Assembly (NCBI GenBank): GCA_964585245.1
Contig: CAZPCV010000002.1
Span: 1 to 52,361, forward strand
DNA from: CAZEDL01 sp964585245
GTDB taxonomy: Bacteria; Patescibacteriota; Patescibacteriia; Magasanikbacterales; GWA2-37-8
Reading direction: 5' to 3'
Length of the DNA stretch: 52,361 bases
Part shown: piece after piece, positions 16,507 to 25,930 of the stretch
Layout: the number at the start of each line of letters is the position of its first letter
How positions within the stretch are numbered: the stretch's first letter is position 1
The notes under the pieces: generated by a model
The model's database searches: none
Told to the model about the DNA's origin: nothing
The model's input: only the letters and a program-made list of their open reading frames with translations
Program-made: the position numbers and the translations under genes

Positions 16507-18390
16507 CTATTTTTTAATAAAAGTGTTGTACCACAATTGCCACATCACGATCGCCCATAAACTGGAGAGATGATAGGCCTTCCCATCTAAATGATCGTTC
16601 AGCAAGCATTGCACTCCCGCAGGATCAAAAAATTCTGCCGGCAATTGAGACGGTGCTAAAATATCCTGCACCGTACTTTTCAAACCGCCCCTCATCCATT
16701 TCGACATAGGCGTAAACCAGCCGCGCTTTTTCTCGACCACAATATGCGCGGGCAAATATGCACTCACAGCCTCTTTCCACAGGCTTTTACCTTTGAAACT
16801 ACGGCCGCTGCCACCCAGGAGCGAAAACTTCCACGCCGTAGGCAAGCGGGCGCTAAGAGCTACCAAACGATAATCCAGCACCGGTACGCGCGGCTCGAGG
16901 CCTACACCCAAGCACATTTTATTAGTACGCAAAAGCGATTCATCTACCAGCCAACTCTGGCGATCAGTGTTCATGAAATATTTTTCAAAATCTGTTTTAA
17001 AATCAGATCGTCTAGCTAATTCCCCATCTACAAAAAAGCGCTGATTCAAATAAGCAGTCGCCGCCGATGGAGCATAAACAGCCGGTGAAAGAAACTGTTG
17101 TAAGAGTGCCTCTTTCTGCGCCAAGAACAACACCACCCGCTCAGCCCCTGGAGGAGTTTGCAGAGCGTGTAACATCTTTGTCTGATTTCCCAGAGACAAC
17201 ACACCAGTACCGATCTGCTGTACCAACCGCGGCAAACGTTGATAGGTAGTAATGAGACGGCTATAAAAATAGCGCGGATACCCGCCAAATAATTCATCCC
17301 CGCCATCACCGCCCAAGACAACGGCTACCTGCTTTTTGGCTTCCTCAGCCAACAAGAGCATCGCCCCGGCCGTGGGGTTCGCATTGGGTTCGTCGAGATG
17401 CCAGGCGATCCGCTCTAAATTATTTTTAATATCTTCCGCCCCTATCATGAGTTCAGTATGTTTCGTTCCATACCAAGCGGCCGTCTGTTTGGCCAAAGAA
17501 GAATCGGCATTAAATTTAGCCGAATCAAGACTGTCTTTAAACCCGACTGAAAAAGTATTGACCTGACCCTTGGTTGTATTCTCCGCTACCACCCCTAATA
17601 CCGCTGACGAATCAATGCCGCCACTCAAAAAAACCCCCACCGGCCGATCCGATACTAGCTGTTCCTTTACAATCTGGGGAAATAACCTCTTAATCGCTTC
17701 TACTCCTTCGGCCAGTGACGCCAGGTTCGAAAAGTCAGTTACCTGCCAGTACTTAGTAAGCACCGGCGAACTACCGGCATGCCAGCGCAAAAAGCTGGCG
17801 GGTGGAATTTTTTTAATATTCTCAAACATCGTCAGCGGCTCCGGCACATAGAGCAATTGAAAATACAAATTAAAAGCCTGTCTATCTACAGCTCGTGGAA
17901 TCCCGTGCGCCAAAATAGCTTTGATTTCTGAAGAAAAAATTAAATTGTTCCCATCGTAATAATAGTACAACGGATTGACCCCCATTTTATCGCGCGCGAG
18001 GAAAAGTTCACCAGTACGCTCATCCCAAATCGCCAGAGCAAAAATACCATTCAATTTATCTAAACAATTAATTCCATACTCTTTGTAGGCGTACAAAATA
18101 ACTTCCGTGTCACTATCAGAACGAAAATGGTATTTCTTTTCGAGCTCACGGCGCAACGCCAGAAAATTATAAATTTCCCCATTAAAAATAATCACGCACT
18201 CCCGCTTCTCATCCCACATCGGCTGATTAGCCCGCTCTGACAAATCAATAATCGACAAACGATTGTGGCCTAGTGTTACGCGCGGCAACATTACAGCACT
18301 CGTTTGATCAGGCCCACGGTGCTTGGTCAGCTCATTCATTTTGGCGATTAACCCAGCCTCAGCAAAAGTAAATCCATTAATACCACACAT
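16507..18390 (-). CDS. asnB: Asparagine synthase (glutamine-hydrolysing) family amidotransferase
   Basis: 627 aa. I start at the ATG at 18390 because the nucleophile must be Cys2: the protein then begins MCGINGF. Residues 1-210 are the class II glutamine amidotransferase domain (RGPDQT, FNGEIYN). The rest is the ATP-pyrophosphatase domain with the PP-loop VFLSGGIDSS and GGDGGDELFGGY. The reaction is amide transfer from glutamine onto an adenylated carboxylate. In a glycan cluster such proteins often amidate uronic acids rather than aspartate. Either role fits, and the asnB symbol denotes family only. Confidence 0.88.
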   Translation of the reverse strand: MCGINGFTFAEAGLIAKMNELTKHRGPDQTSAVMLPRVTLGHNRLSIIDLSERANQPMWDEKRECVIIFNGEIYNFLALRRELEKKYHFRSDSDTEVILYAYKEYGINCLDKLNGIFALAIWDERTGELFLARDKMGVNPLYYYYDGNNLIFSSEIKAILAHGIPRAVDRQAFNLYFQLLYVPEPLTMFENIKKIPPASFLRWHAGSSPVLTKYWQVTDFSNLASLAEGVEAIKRLFPQIVKEQLVSDRPVGVFLSGGIDSSAVLGVVAENTTKGQVNTFSVGFKDSLDSAKFNADSSLAKQTAAWYGTKHTELMIGAEDIKNNLERIAWHLDEPNANPTAGAMLLLAEEAKKQVAVVLGGDGGDELFGGYPRYFYSRLITTYQRLPRLVQQIGTGVLSLGNQTKMLHALQTPPGAERVVLFLAQKEALLQQFLSPAVYAPSAATAYLNQRFFVDGELARRSDFKTDFEKYFMNTDRQSWLVDESLLRTNKMCLGVGLEPRVPVLDYRLVALSARLPTAWKFSLLGGSGRSFKGKSLWKEAVSAYLPAHIVVEKKRGWFTPMSKWMRGGLKSTVQDILAPSQLPAEFFDPAGVQCLLNDHLDGKAYHLSSLWAIVMWQLWYNTFIKK

Positions 18391-18409
18391 ATATACAACC
18401 TTAAGCGAT

Positions 18410-19759
18410 TCAAAATCGCTGTAAACGCTCAATAATAATCGGTAAAAAAATTATCCCGTCAAGTAGAGTTACGATCACAAAAAAGAAGCTCACTGGGAGA
18501 AGTATATTTTTAACACCTGCAAAACGTTTGGTGGAATAAACTGCCGCCAACCACCCAACCCCCAGCGCCAAAAACGGATAAATTTGAAAACGATACCGCG
18601 ACTGTACGACTGTGGGCAGCAATAATACTGGCGCACTAAGCGCCAACAACAGGAAATAATAAAATAAATTCTTTCGCTCTTTCGCCAACTGGAATAGACC
18701 AGTAAAACCACCTACAAAAACAACTGCGATCCACACCCCCGAAGATACTACAAATAAAGCCTGCTTTAAACCACTTTGATAAAACCAAAACCCCATTGGA
18801 CGAATCAAGCTAAAAAATCTAATAAATCTAAGCACGGTTAATTTGATAAATACCATCGGATGAAGAGTAACAAACTGCCAGAATTCTTTTTTGGCCATGT
18901 CCGAAAAACCAAGAAAACCATTGAGCTCGGCATAGCTGGTAGCCGGATTAAACCCGCCCGCGATCTGCCCACCAGTAGCCAACAATGTATTACCTACCCA
19001 CAAGTTATAATCCCCAATGAGAGTGGTAAGAATAAATTGATGGTATACCCCCAGATTGCTAAGACCCCACGGTAACAGTGCTAGCAATAAACTGCTGACA
19101 AACAAGAATCCGGCGCGGTAACGACGTGATACCAGGTAATACAGTACAAAAATAGCACTAAATAATACAACCGGTGGCCGTGTGAGGATTGTTACTCCCG
19201 TAATTAATCCCAAAAAAATGGGCCAGCTCAACTGCTTTTCGTTCTGAATATTGCGTATAAATACGTACCAAACCAACGTCACGAGAAACAAATACAGCGT
19301 TTCGGTAAGTAACATCGCATTGATCTCAATCAAATCGGGCCACAATCCAAAAAAGAGCGCAGCTAAAAGTCCGGCCCATTTACCTTCTGTTCCTACAAAA
19401 ATTCGCCTCGCAATTAGATACAAGAGCCCAGCCGTGACGGTATGCAAAAGCGCCTGTATCCCCCACACTGCCTCATACCTATACCCAAAAACAGCGTAGA
19501 CTCCCGCCAAAAAAAACTCATAGCCAGGACCCGCTCTCACAATCGCTGTGTCCGCACTAAAACTATTAGTGCATACCTCCTTAAAACCGCAGCCATTAAG
19601 TAAGTTACGAGCAATCGCATCATAGGCCTGCGCATCCACCGCAGGTACGATCCGATAGGCCAAGGAATACCCTAGGCTTAGACAAAAAATTATACCAAGC
19701 AGCCCCAGCACCATGCGTTGTGGAAACTTTTCGCCATACTCCTTCAAACCCCTCAACAT
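18410..19759 (-). CDS. GT-C membrane glycosyltransferase (ArnT/GT39/GT83-like)
   Basis: 449 aa with about ten hydrophobic helices. After the first helix (about 17-34) the outer loop holds the Asp-rich segment AVDAQAYDAIARNLLNG, the expected position of the catalytic aspartate in ArnT/PMT-type transferases. ILTRPPVVLF, later in the chain, also fits the family. Such enzymes take a sugar from a polyprenyl phosphate on the outer face. It lies 9 bp after the GT2 gene that could make its donor, and 19 bp before the amidotransferase. Confidence 0.75.
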   Translation of the reverse strand: MLRGLKEYGEKFPQRMVLGLLGIIFCLSLGYSLAYRIVPAVDAQAYDAIARNLLNGCGFKEVCTNSFSADTAIVRAGPGYEFFLAGVYAVFGYRYEAVWGIQALLHTVTAGLLYLIARRIFVGTEGKWAGLLAALFFGLWPDLIEINAMLLTETLYLFLVTLVWYVFIRNIQNEKQLSWPIFLGLITGVTILTRPPVVLFSAIFVLYYLVSRRYRAGFLFVSSLLLALLPWGLSNLGVYHQFILTTLIGDYNLWVGNTLLATGGQIAGGFNPATSYAELNGFLGFSDMAKKEFWQFVTLHPMVFIKLTVLRFIRFFSLIRPMGFWFYQSGLKQALFVVSSGVWIAVVFVGGFTGLFQLAKERKNLFYYFLLLALSAPVLLLPTVVQSRYRFQIYPFLALGVGWLAAVYSTKRFAGVKNILLPVSFFFVIVTLLDGIIFLPIIIERLQRF

Positions 19760-19768
19760 AATTAAAGA

Positions 19769-20470
19769 CTAAGAGAACCAGTTAAATTTAATAATTGACC
19801 AGATCGCGCTAAACCCATCTTTCCAGCCGATTTTTTTACCTTCGGCATACGTGCGGCCATGATACGAAATTCCTACTTCATACAACCGTAATTTGAGTCG
19901 TGCCACTCGCGCCGTAATCTCGGGCTCAATATTAAAACGATTAGCCGTAAGAAGAGGTAGAATTTTTGCCAAAGCATCTTTGGTAAACATTTTATAGCAA
20001 GTTTCCATGTCGGTTAAATTCAGATCGGTTAGAGCATTAGAAAAAAAGGTGAGTAATTTGTTGCCAATAGAATGCCAAAAAAATAAAATCCGATGCGGTT
20101 TGCCACCCATGAAGCGCGATCCATAAACTACATCCGCCCGGCCAGATGTGAGAGGCGCCAATAATAACCGATACTCCTCAGGATCATATTCTAAATCAGC
20201 GTCTTGGATCACGACATAATCCCCCGTTGCTTCTTTAAAACCCCGGCGCAACGCCATTCCTTTACCCTGATTATACTCTTGAAAATAAATATGGTAGTTC
20301 GGATTATTCAAATTTTTCAGTACTTCCCGCGTGCCATCGGTAGAACAATCGTCAACAATAATAAATTCTTTTTGTATGTCGCCAAGATCAACTGCGTTCA
20401 CGGTTGAGAGCAGCGATTCAATCGTATTTTTTTCGTTAAATACCGGGATTACGATAGATAAAGTGGCCAT
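19769..20470 (-). CDS. GT2 glycosyltransferase, polyprenyl-phosphate type
   Basis: 233 aa, soluble. LSIVIPVFNEKNTIESLL, FIIVDDCSTDGTREVL, the metal-binding VIQDADLEYDPEEY and VVYGSRFMGG place it with dolichyl/undecaprenyl-phosphate glucosyl- or mannosyltransferases. It is the first gene of the long minus-strand run, 34 bases downstream of a strong extended -10 promoter. It probably supplies the lipid-linked donor used by the adjacent GT-C protein. Confidence 0.85.
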   Translation of the reverse strand: MATLSIVIPVFNEKNTIESLLSTVNAVDLGDIQKEFIIVDDCSTDGTREVLKNLNNPNYHIYFQEYNQGKGMALRRGFKEATGDYVVIQDADLEYDPEEYRLLLAPLTSGRADVVYGSRFMGGKPHRILFFWHSIGNKLLTFFSNALTDLNLTDMETCYKMFTKDALAKILPLLTANRFNIEPEITARVARLKLRLYEVGISYHGRTYAEGKKIGWKDGFSAIWSIIKFNWFS

Positions 20471-20504
20471 ACAGATTATACAAGAAAATCAAAATTTTTT
20501 GTTA

Positions 20505-20533
20505 ATTATAGCAATAATTCTGTTCTTTGTCCA
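20505..20533 (-). promoter_or_regulatory. Sigma-70-type promoter of the 20470-163 glycan run
   Basis: On the minus strand: -35 TGGACA (20528-20533), 17-bp spacer, -10 TATAAT (20505-20510) with an upstream TGC extension. Expected transcription start is near 20498, about 28 nt before the ATG. No comparable promoter or terminator is evident in the very short gaps of the following 20 kb, so this may drive all 18 genes. Confidence 0.6.
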
Positions 20534-20633
20534 CGCCCTTTAGTCGGGCCGTCCCCCGGTATTTAGGTCGTACTGCCTTATCACATTGTCGCCCCAACCT
20601 TATCTTCTGACATCAAGACACAGGCATATCGCA

Positions 20634-21653
20634 TTACATTTCCGAGACCAATCGCTTGATTAAAAGTTCTAAACTAAAATCGGCCACAATCTTTTGTCGA
20701 GCTACTGCTGATAGGACAAACTCCGTTTGTCCTAATGCAGCGGCCAACGCCTGATCGTTCTGTTCAGGAAAATGAATAATGGTATTCCAGCTGGCATACG
20801 CTTCACTCGAGCTCACCACCGGCAATCCGCACGCCATCGCTTCGAGCACTACTTTATCAATACTGCCAGTATTACTTGCATGCACCAACGCATGGTGGGT
20901 AGCATAGATCTGAGGCAATTCTTGATAGGAAATCCCTCCTAGAAAACGCACTACCCCCTCCATATGATCAAGCTTAATTAGATGCTTCATATCATCCAAA
21001 TAGAATCGGTCGCTCGGCAGTATTGGCTCCCCCACCACATCCAATTGAAATCTGCCTCCCGCACCTTCTAAATGCTTAAGTGCTCGCACTACCGTACGCA
21101 TGTCCTTGCTGGCTGCAATTCTACCTACCATTAACAATCGCACCCCATTACTTAGAGGGGGGTAGCTCTGGCTTTGGATAGTGAAATGCCTAGTATCCAC
21201 TCCGTGCCCCACTATTACTATTTTTGAACTCGTAACTCGACAACTTTCAACCGAAGCAGTAAATATTTTTTTTACAAAATATTTTGCCAGTTGCAGTTTC
21301 CACGTCACTGATTTATGGACATACCACAAAAATATTCTTTTATGAGTCAGTCGCCACCACCACCCGGCCAAAACAATATATTCTGGATTCATGTGCACCA
21401 ATACAGTGTCATACTCATTGCGCATCTTCCACAAGAAAGACCAGAAATTTTTTAAATATGCCAAACGGGAAACACCTTTTTCTTTACCCAGCGACAGCAC
21501 CCGCACATTTTGGGGCAACGAATACTCCCCCACCGATAACGCAATTACTGTGAGTGCATCTACCTGCTCAGACAATAACTTCAACCACTCATGAAAAAAT
21601 CCGAGATTAGTGTCGTTTTTGTTGACGGTTTGGGTAACAACTAACAAACGCAT
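20634..21653 (-). CDS. GT4 glycosyltransferase
   Basis: 339 aa GT-B enzyme. Domain junction LLMVGRIAASKDMRTVVRAL, then a C-terminal donor site with SNTGSIDKVVLEAMACGLPVV. The N-terminal domain is short and has no membrane helix. It is the last gene of the 25877-20634 run, 4 bp after the next GT4. Acceptor and donor are unknown. About 160 bp follow before the next gene, with no convincing intrinsic terminator. Confidence 0.83.
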   Translation of the reverse strand: MRLLVVTQTVNKNDTNLGFFHEWLKLLSEQVDALTVIALSVGEYSLPQNVRVLSLGKEKGVSRLAYLKNFWSFLWKMRNEYDTVLVHMNPEYIVLAGWWWRLTHKRIFLWYVHKSVTWKLQLAKYFVKKIFTASVESCRVTSSKIVIVGHGVDTRHFTIQSQSYPPLSNGVRLLMVGRIAASKDMRTVVRALKHLEGAGGRFQLDVVGEPILPSDRFYLDDMKHLIKLDHMEGVVRFLGGISYQELPQIYATHHALVHASNTGSIDKVVLEAMACGLPVVSSSEAYASWNTIIHFPEQNDQALAAALGQTEFVLSAVARQKIVADFSLELLIKRLVSEM

Positions 21654-21657
21654 ATCA

Positions 21658-22653
21658 TTAAATAGTCAGCATTTCTTTAATAAACGCTTCCTTATCATCA
21701 ACGGGCACAATCCGCACTTTTTCACTTGGTCTTAATTCGTAATTGGCAACGCCGACGTCGGTCATAATAACCGGAGTACCTACCGCTGCCGCTTCCATTA
21801 CCGCCAGTCCATACCCTTCGCTCTTACTTGGAAACAATAAACAATCGGCCGTTTTAATAAGTTTCCACGGCGCCTCAACCCAACTATCAGAAAATTTTAC
21901 AGTATGTTGCAAATTAAGTTTGACCGCTCTCTGCATCAAACGATTTCGCTCTGAACCATTCCCTTGCAAAAACAATAGCCAATCCCCGTGTTCATGCTTC
22001 AACTCGGCAAACACTTCAAGTAAAAAATCTAAATTTTTGACTTTTTCCATGCGCCCCAGCCACAGGAATCTTTTTGCATATCCAGGAAATAATTCCTGGA
22101 GCGAAGGTAGCGAATCGTATTGGGCCAAATTAGAAATAGCTACCTGAATCGGACGAAGTATAATTTTTTTTTCATCAATTCCCATCTTAAGCACGCTCTG
22201 CCGGACCCGTTCATTTACCACGCGCACTACATCGGCGCTTTTAATATTCTGTTTGCCAAAATAAAAATACCCGATATAATCTTTAATTTTTTTCTTATAA
22301 AAATCAGAACTATAAAAATCGCCATGTAACTGAATTTCCAGTGTTATTCCCGTTTTTTTCTTCAGCCAACGGCCAATATTCCCAATAAACGAAGGGTCTT
22401 GAACTGTACAAAAAGGTATTGCAAAATTCTTTATTAATTCAAGTCCGATCTTTTTTAGACGACCATATTGCTGCCATTTATTTCCACCGGTAGAGCGCAC
22501 ATGCACGGTTGGGCTCAAATCAAAAGAAACCGATTTGGTATGAGGTATAAGAATAAACAATTCATTCTCACTTCCATATTCAATCATCCGTTTAGCAACA
22601 ACGGATTCAGGATCAAGTATTTTCTTATCTAGACTAAGCATTAGTTGGCGCAT
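21658..22653 (-). CDS. GT4 glycosyltransferase
   Basis: 331 aa. The start is probably the ATG at 22653, overlapping the upstream gene by 13 bp; an ATG four codons in is also possible. Shows RFLWLGRMEKVKNLDFLL at the domain junction and SKSEGYGLAVMEAAAVGTPV for donor binding, both standard for the family. The ISLTLEIQLHGD-like acceptor segment (read here as ITLEIQLHGDFY) is near residue 100. Substrate unknown. Confidence 0.83.
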   Translation of the reverse strand: MRQLMLSLDKKILDPESVVAKRMIEYGSENELFILIPHTKSVSFDLSPTVHVRSTGGNKWQQYGRLKKIGLELIKNFAIPFCTVQDPSFIGNIGRWLKKKTGITLEIQLHGDFYSSDFYKKKIKDYIGYFYFGKQNIKSADVVRVVNERVRQSVLKMGIDEKKIILRPIQVAISNLAQYDSLPSLQELFPGYAKRFLWLGRMEKVKNLDFLLEVFAELKHEHGDWLLFLQGNGSERNRLMQRAVKLNLQHTVKFSDSWVEAPWKLIKTADCLLFPSKSEGYGLAVMEAAAVGTPVIMTDVGVANYELRPSEKVRIVPVDDKEAFIKEMLTI

Positions 22654-23744
22654 ACACGTTCTAGCAGAGCTTTAGTATCGGGTATAAGATCGGTAAGAAA
22701 ACGGCATCGTATTTTTTTGTGTTTTTCTTGATAAATAAAACGGCAAATTTTATCCACAATTTCTTGCTTATTATTATATTCAAATAAACTGTCGCCCGCT
22801 GAAATTTCAGTATTACCGCCTATGCGACTGGCCATAACTGGTACCCCTTGATGACAAGCTTCAATCAATACGTGAGAAAAGCCCTCATACGAACTATTTA
22901 ATACAAAAACATCCGCTGATGCAATGTATTCTAAGGTTTTGTTATGAGACAAATTACCCCCTAGCTCTACCCATTTTTCTAATTGAAGATTTTTAATCTT
23001 TAATTTTAAAGCATTAAACTCAGGGCCGCTACCAACAATTTTGAGCTTAGCTTCAGGGATTCTCTTCAAAATTTCCGGCATAATTTCGATAAGCGTTTCC
23101 ATCCCTTTCCACGGTACCAGACGCCCGACCGAAACTATCCAGCGTTCGCCCGGGTGAGCCAAAGGCTCGGGGGTTTCAAAGGCGACCTCGTTATAGATAA
23201 CGTGAACGCAGCTCTCTGATGCTCCCCACCCCCTTACTATTCCTTTTAAATATTTTGAAGGTGTAATCACTACATCGGCCATTCTTACCGCCTGGCGTTC
23301 TTTATCTTGGAGAGCTCCGATTTTCCCTGAATACGTCTTTTTTTGAAATGCATCAATATCATCTTTTACCACTCCCGACACCTGCCCCTGCTCCCACGCA
23401 TAATCCCCAACCACCTTAACCACAAATTTTTTCTTACGTAAACGAGCTACAATCATAGCTGGCCAACCAGCATTCACTGGCCCCATAGCATAAATTACCT
23501 CAACATTTTTTGCCTTCTTATACAATAACCAAAAATAATGGGCGTACCGGATAAGTTTACTGCGCGAAAAAACCGAGGATAATTTTACCCGTTCATCAAG
23601 CACGCTTTTATCAGAATCCGGATTCAATGATACAATCGTCACTTCGTCTCCTAGTTTGGCCAGCTCGTTGGCCAAGGTAACGGCATACGTGGCTGGGCCG
23701 CCAGATTCTGGTGGGAAAATGTCAGCGGCGATTAAAAGTTTCAT
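22641..23744 (-). CDS. GT4 glycosyltransferase
   Basis: 367 aa. The N-terminus LIAADIFPPESGGPATYA is a classic GT4 acceptor-side start with the Gly-Gly loop. WIVSVGRLVPWKGMETLI and NSSYEGFSHVLIEACHQG mark the donor domain. It overlaps the preceding GT4 by 4 bp and the following one by 13 bp, so the three are co-translated and probably act in sequence on one chain. Confidence 0.85.
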   Translation of the reverse strand: MKLLIAADIFPPESGGPATYAVTLANELAKLGDEVTIVSLNPDSDKSVLDERVKLSSVFSRSKLIRYAHYFWLLYKKAKNVEVIYAMGPVNAGWPAMIVARLRKKKFVVKVVGDYAWEQGQVSGVVKDDIDAFQKKTYSGKIGALQDKERQAVRMADVVITPSKYLKGIVRGWGASESCVHVIYNEVAFETPEPLAHPGERWIVSVGRLVPWKGMETLIEIMPEILKRIPEAKLKIVGSGPEFNALKLKIKNLQLEKWVELGGNLSHNKTLEYIASADVFVLNSSYEGFSHVLIEACHQGVPVMASRIGGNTEISAGDSLFEYNNKQEIVDKICRFIYQEKHKKIRCRFLTDLIPDTKALLERVCAN

Positions 23745-24883
23745 AGCATCATCTTTTTAAAAACCTCACCCATCTGATACACAATGGAATCCCATTGAAA
23801 TTGTTGTACAAATTTAGAAGCATTTTGTACTAAATTTTTTCGCAGACTTTCGTCTTCAACGATTTTTCTTATTTTTATCGCCAAATCTTCTGGGTCATTT
23901 GGCTTAGTCAATAATCCAGTGATTCCATCTTTCACTATGTCTGGGATTCCTCCGACATCGGTAGCTACGACCGGTAAATGCGTACCAAAAGCCTCTAAAA
24001 AAACATTGCCCAATCCTTCTGAGCGTGGCGAGCGACAAAAAACAGTTGAAGCCGCATACAAATAACGCAACCGATCGTGAGAAACAAAACCTAAAAAATG
24101 GATTCGATTTTTTAACCCCATTCTTTCCGCCTGCTGCTTTAGTTCATCTTCAAGATCACCCGATCCAGCGATTAGCAAATGGTACTTAGGATCTAGAAAT
24201 TTTAAAGCGCTGATCAAATAATCAACACCGTTTTTTTTGACCAGCCTGGAGGCTGTCAAAATCAGCGGTCCGGTATTTTTAATACCAAATTCATTTTCTA
24301 AAAAAACATTTTTGGCGTCTTCCGTCATGAAAAGAGAAGAGCGAAAATTATTTTGATCTATCCCGTTGGGGACAATAGCAATCGGACATTTTGCCCCCAT
24401 CTCCTTGGCCCACGTGGCCAAATACGTACTAATCGCCTGAATCCGATCAGCACGCGTAAAAATTTGCTTGAAGTATAACCAACACCACCAGACATGTTTA
24501 TAAATATGCCACTTACTATCCCCTTCTTGCAACGTTAACAAATAGGGCGTCTGTGAATGCGTTTTTTTATAAGTAAGCGCCGCAAACCCAGCATAGCTCG
24601 CCATAATGCTCCACACTGCGTCAAAATGACCCAGTTTCGCGGCATAACTAGCCCCCGCAATAACTAACCAAAATTTATCGAAACGGTTACCAGAGCCTAC
24701 CCGGTGCACCTCGACAGTACCTATTTTTTCTATCCGCGGCACCTTCGCATCCAATCGAGCGGTAATCATGACAAAATCAAAATTATCACCCAATCGATCG
24801 GTGATTTCTTTTACCGCCACTTCTGCTCCGCCAACAAAAGGCAGATAGGCAGTAGAAAAAATTAAAATTCTTTTACGCGGCAT
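23741..24883 (-). CDS. GT4 glycosyltransferase
   Basis: 380 aa. Starts ILIFSTAYLPFVGGAEVAV (Gly-Gly acceptor loop), with LILTASRLVKKNGVDYLI at the domain junction and SPRSEGLGNVFLEAFGTHLP for the donor glutamates. Full length for the family. It lies 49 bp after the UDP-glucuronate decarboxylase gene. That gap contains a small GC hairpin (24903-24917) without a good T-tract, so readthrough is likely. Confidence 0.85.
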   Translation of the reverse strand: MPRKRILIFSTAYLPFVGGAEVAVKEITDRLGDNFDFVMITARLDAKVPRIEKIGTVEVHRVGSGNRFDKFWLVIAGASYAAKLGHFDAVWSIMASYAGFAALTYKKTHSQTPYLLTLQEGDSKWHIYKHVWWCWLYFKQIFTRADRIQAISTYLATWAKEMGAKCPIAIVPNGIDQNNFRSSLFMTEDAKNVFLENEFGIKNTGPLILTASRLVKKNGVDYLISALKFLDPKYHLLIAGSGDLEDELKQQAERMGLKNRIHFLGFVSHDRLRYLYAASTVFCRSPRSEGLGNVFLEAFGTHLPVVATDVGGIPDIVKDGITGLLTKPNDPEDLAIKIRKIVEDESLRKNLVQNASKFVQQFQWDSIVYQMGEVFKKMML

Positions 24884-24932
24884 ACATTAATACCATCACA
24901 AAGCGGCGCCATGCCGCGAAAGAATAAAAAAC

Positions 24933-25877
24933 TTATTCCAATCTTTGTCTAAAATCGGCAATAGTTTTTTCTAAACCTCTCGATAAATCAACTGTTGGTT
25001 CCCACCCAAGAATCGTTTTAGCTTTTGTAATATCCGGGCAGCGTTGACGCGGATCATCGATGGGCAAAGGCAAAAAAGAAATAGTGCCTTTGGATTTTGT
25101 TAAAGCAATAATTTCTTTTGCGATTTCGAGCATGGTTTTTTCGGTCGGATTGCCCAAATTTATGGGCCCGGTAATTGTCGATGGAGCATTCATTAAAGCA
25201 ACAAAACCGCGTACTAAATCATCTACATAACAAAAACTGCGGGTTTGCTGGCCATCTCCATAGATGGTCAACGGTTCATTTTTCAACGCCTGTACAATAA
25301 AATTAGAAATGACCCGCCCATCATTAATCGCCATCCGCGGACCATACGTATTGAAAATACGGACAATTTTGATTTCCATACCGTGCATGCGATGATAATC
25401 AAAGCACAGCGTCTCAGCACAGCGCTTGCCTTCATCATAACACGCTCGCGGCCCGATCATACTCACGTTACCGCGGTACTCTTCGGTTTGTGGATGATGC
25501 AACGCATCCGGATCGCCATAGACTTCACTGGTCGAAGCTTGAAAAAACCTGGCACCGTGTCGGCGGGCCAGGCCAAGCATATTAATCACTCCGAGTGTGC
25601 TAGCTTTAATCGTATGCACCGGATTAAATTGATAATGGACCGGTGAAGCCGGACAAGCCAAATTATACACTTGATCAATTTTGTTTTCGTAAAAAAATGG
25701 ATTGACAATATCGTGATTAAAAAAATGAAAACGAGGATTTTCTTTTATCGCCGCCAAATTAGCCAGCGAACCGGTAAATAGACTGTCTATCACCACAACT
25801 TCGTGCCCACTATCGAGTAAGCGTTCAGCCAGATGTGAACCGATAAAACCCGCTCCACCAGTGATTAAAATACGCAT
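24933..25877 (-). CDS. UDP-glucuronate decarboxylase (UDP-xylose synthase) family
   Basis: 314 aa extended SDR. ILITGGAGFIGSHLAERL starts the Rossmann fold. NLACPASPVHYQ, STSEVYGDP, GPRACYDEGKR (Tyr-x-x-x-Lys) and VRIFNTYGPRM are the diagnostic blocks of UDP-xylose synthases, which oxidise and decarboxylate UDP-glucuronate to UDP-xylose or the 4-keto pentose. It heads the run of four GT4 genes, so a pentose or keto-pentose may be one of their donors. The UDP-glucuronate source could be the dehydrogenase half at 1184-2842 or an enzyme elsewhere. Confidence 0.87.
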   Translation of the reverse strand: MRILITGGAGFIGSHLAERLLDSGHEVVVIDSLFTGSLANLAAIKENPRFHFFNHDIVNPFFYENKIDQVYNLACPASPVHYQFNPVHTIKASTLGVINMLGLARRHGARFFQASTSEVYGDPDALHHPQTEEYRGNVSMIGPRACYDEGKRCAETLCFDYHRMHGMEIKIVRIFNTYGPRMAINDGRVISNFIVQALKNEPLTIYGDGQQTRSFCYVDDLVRGFVALMNAPSTITGPINLGNPTEKTMLEIAKEIIALTKSKGTISFLPLPIDDPRQRCPDITKAKTILGWEPTVDLSRGLEKTIADFRQRLE

Positions 25878-25879
25878 AG

Positions 25880-25908
25880 TTGTCTTAAATTATTAGCTAT
25901 AGTATGCT
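25880..25908 (+). promoter_or_regulatory. Promoter for the plus-strand GT4 gene at 25931
   Basis: -35 TTGTCT (25880-25885), 17-bp spacer, -10 TATGCT (25903-25908). The start site would lie about 16 nt before the ATG. Its -10 element overlaps the -10 of the divergent minus-strand promoter, so the two probably compete for polymerase. Confidence 0.45.
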
Positions 25909-25929
25909 AGTTATAGCCTAAAAAGTCAA
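25901..25929 (-). promoter_or_regulatory. Divergent promoter for the UDP-glucuronate decarboxylase/GT4 run
   Basis: Minus strand: -35 TTGACT (25924-25929), 17-bp spacer, -10 CATACT (25901-25906). It would give a leader of about 17 nt before the ATG at 25877. The -35 matches consensus better than the -10. Face-to-face overlap with the opposite promoter is visible in the 53-bp intergenic region. Confidence 0.4.
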
Positions 25930-25930
25930 C

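Noticed and set aside
18391..18432. Upstream start of the amidotransferase gene
   Set aside because: Class II amidotransferases need Cys as residue 2 after Met removal; this is met only from the ATG at 18390.
20534..20633. Terminator or small RNA in the GC-rich patch after the GT4 gene
   Set aside because: Only 4-bp complementarity without a T-tract is visible.
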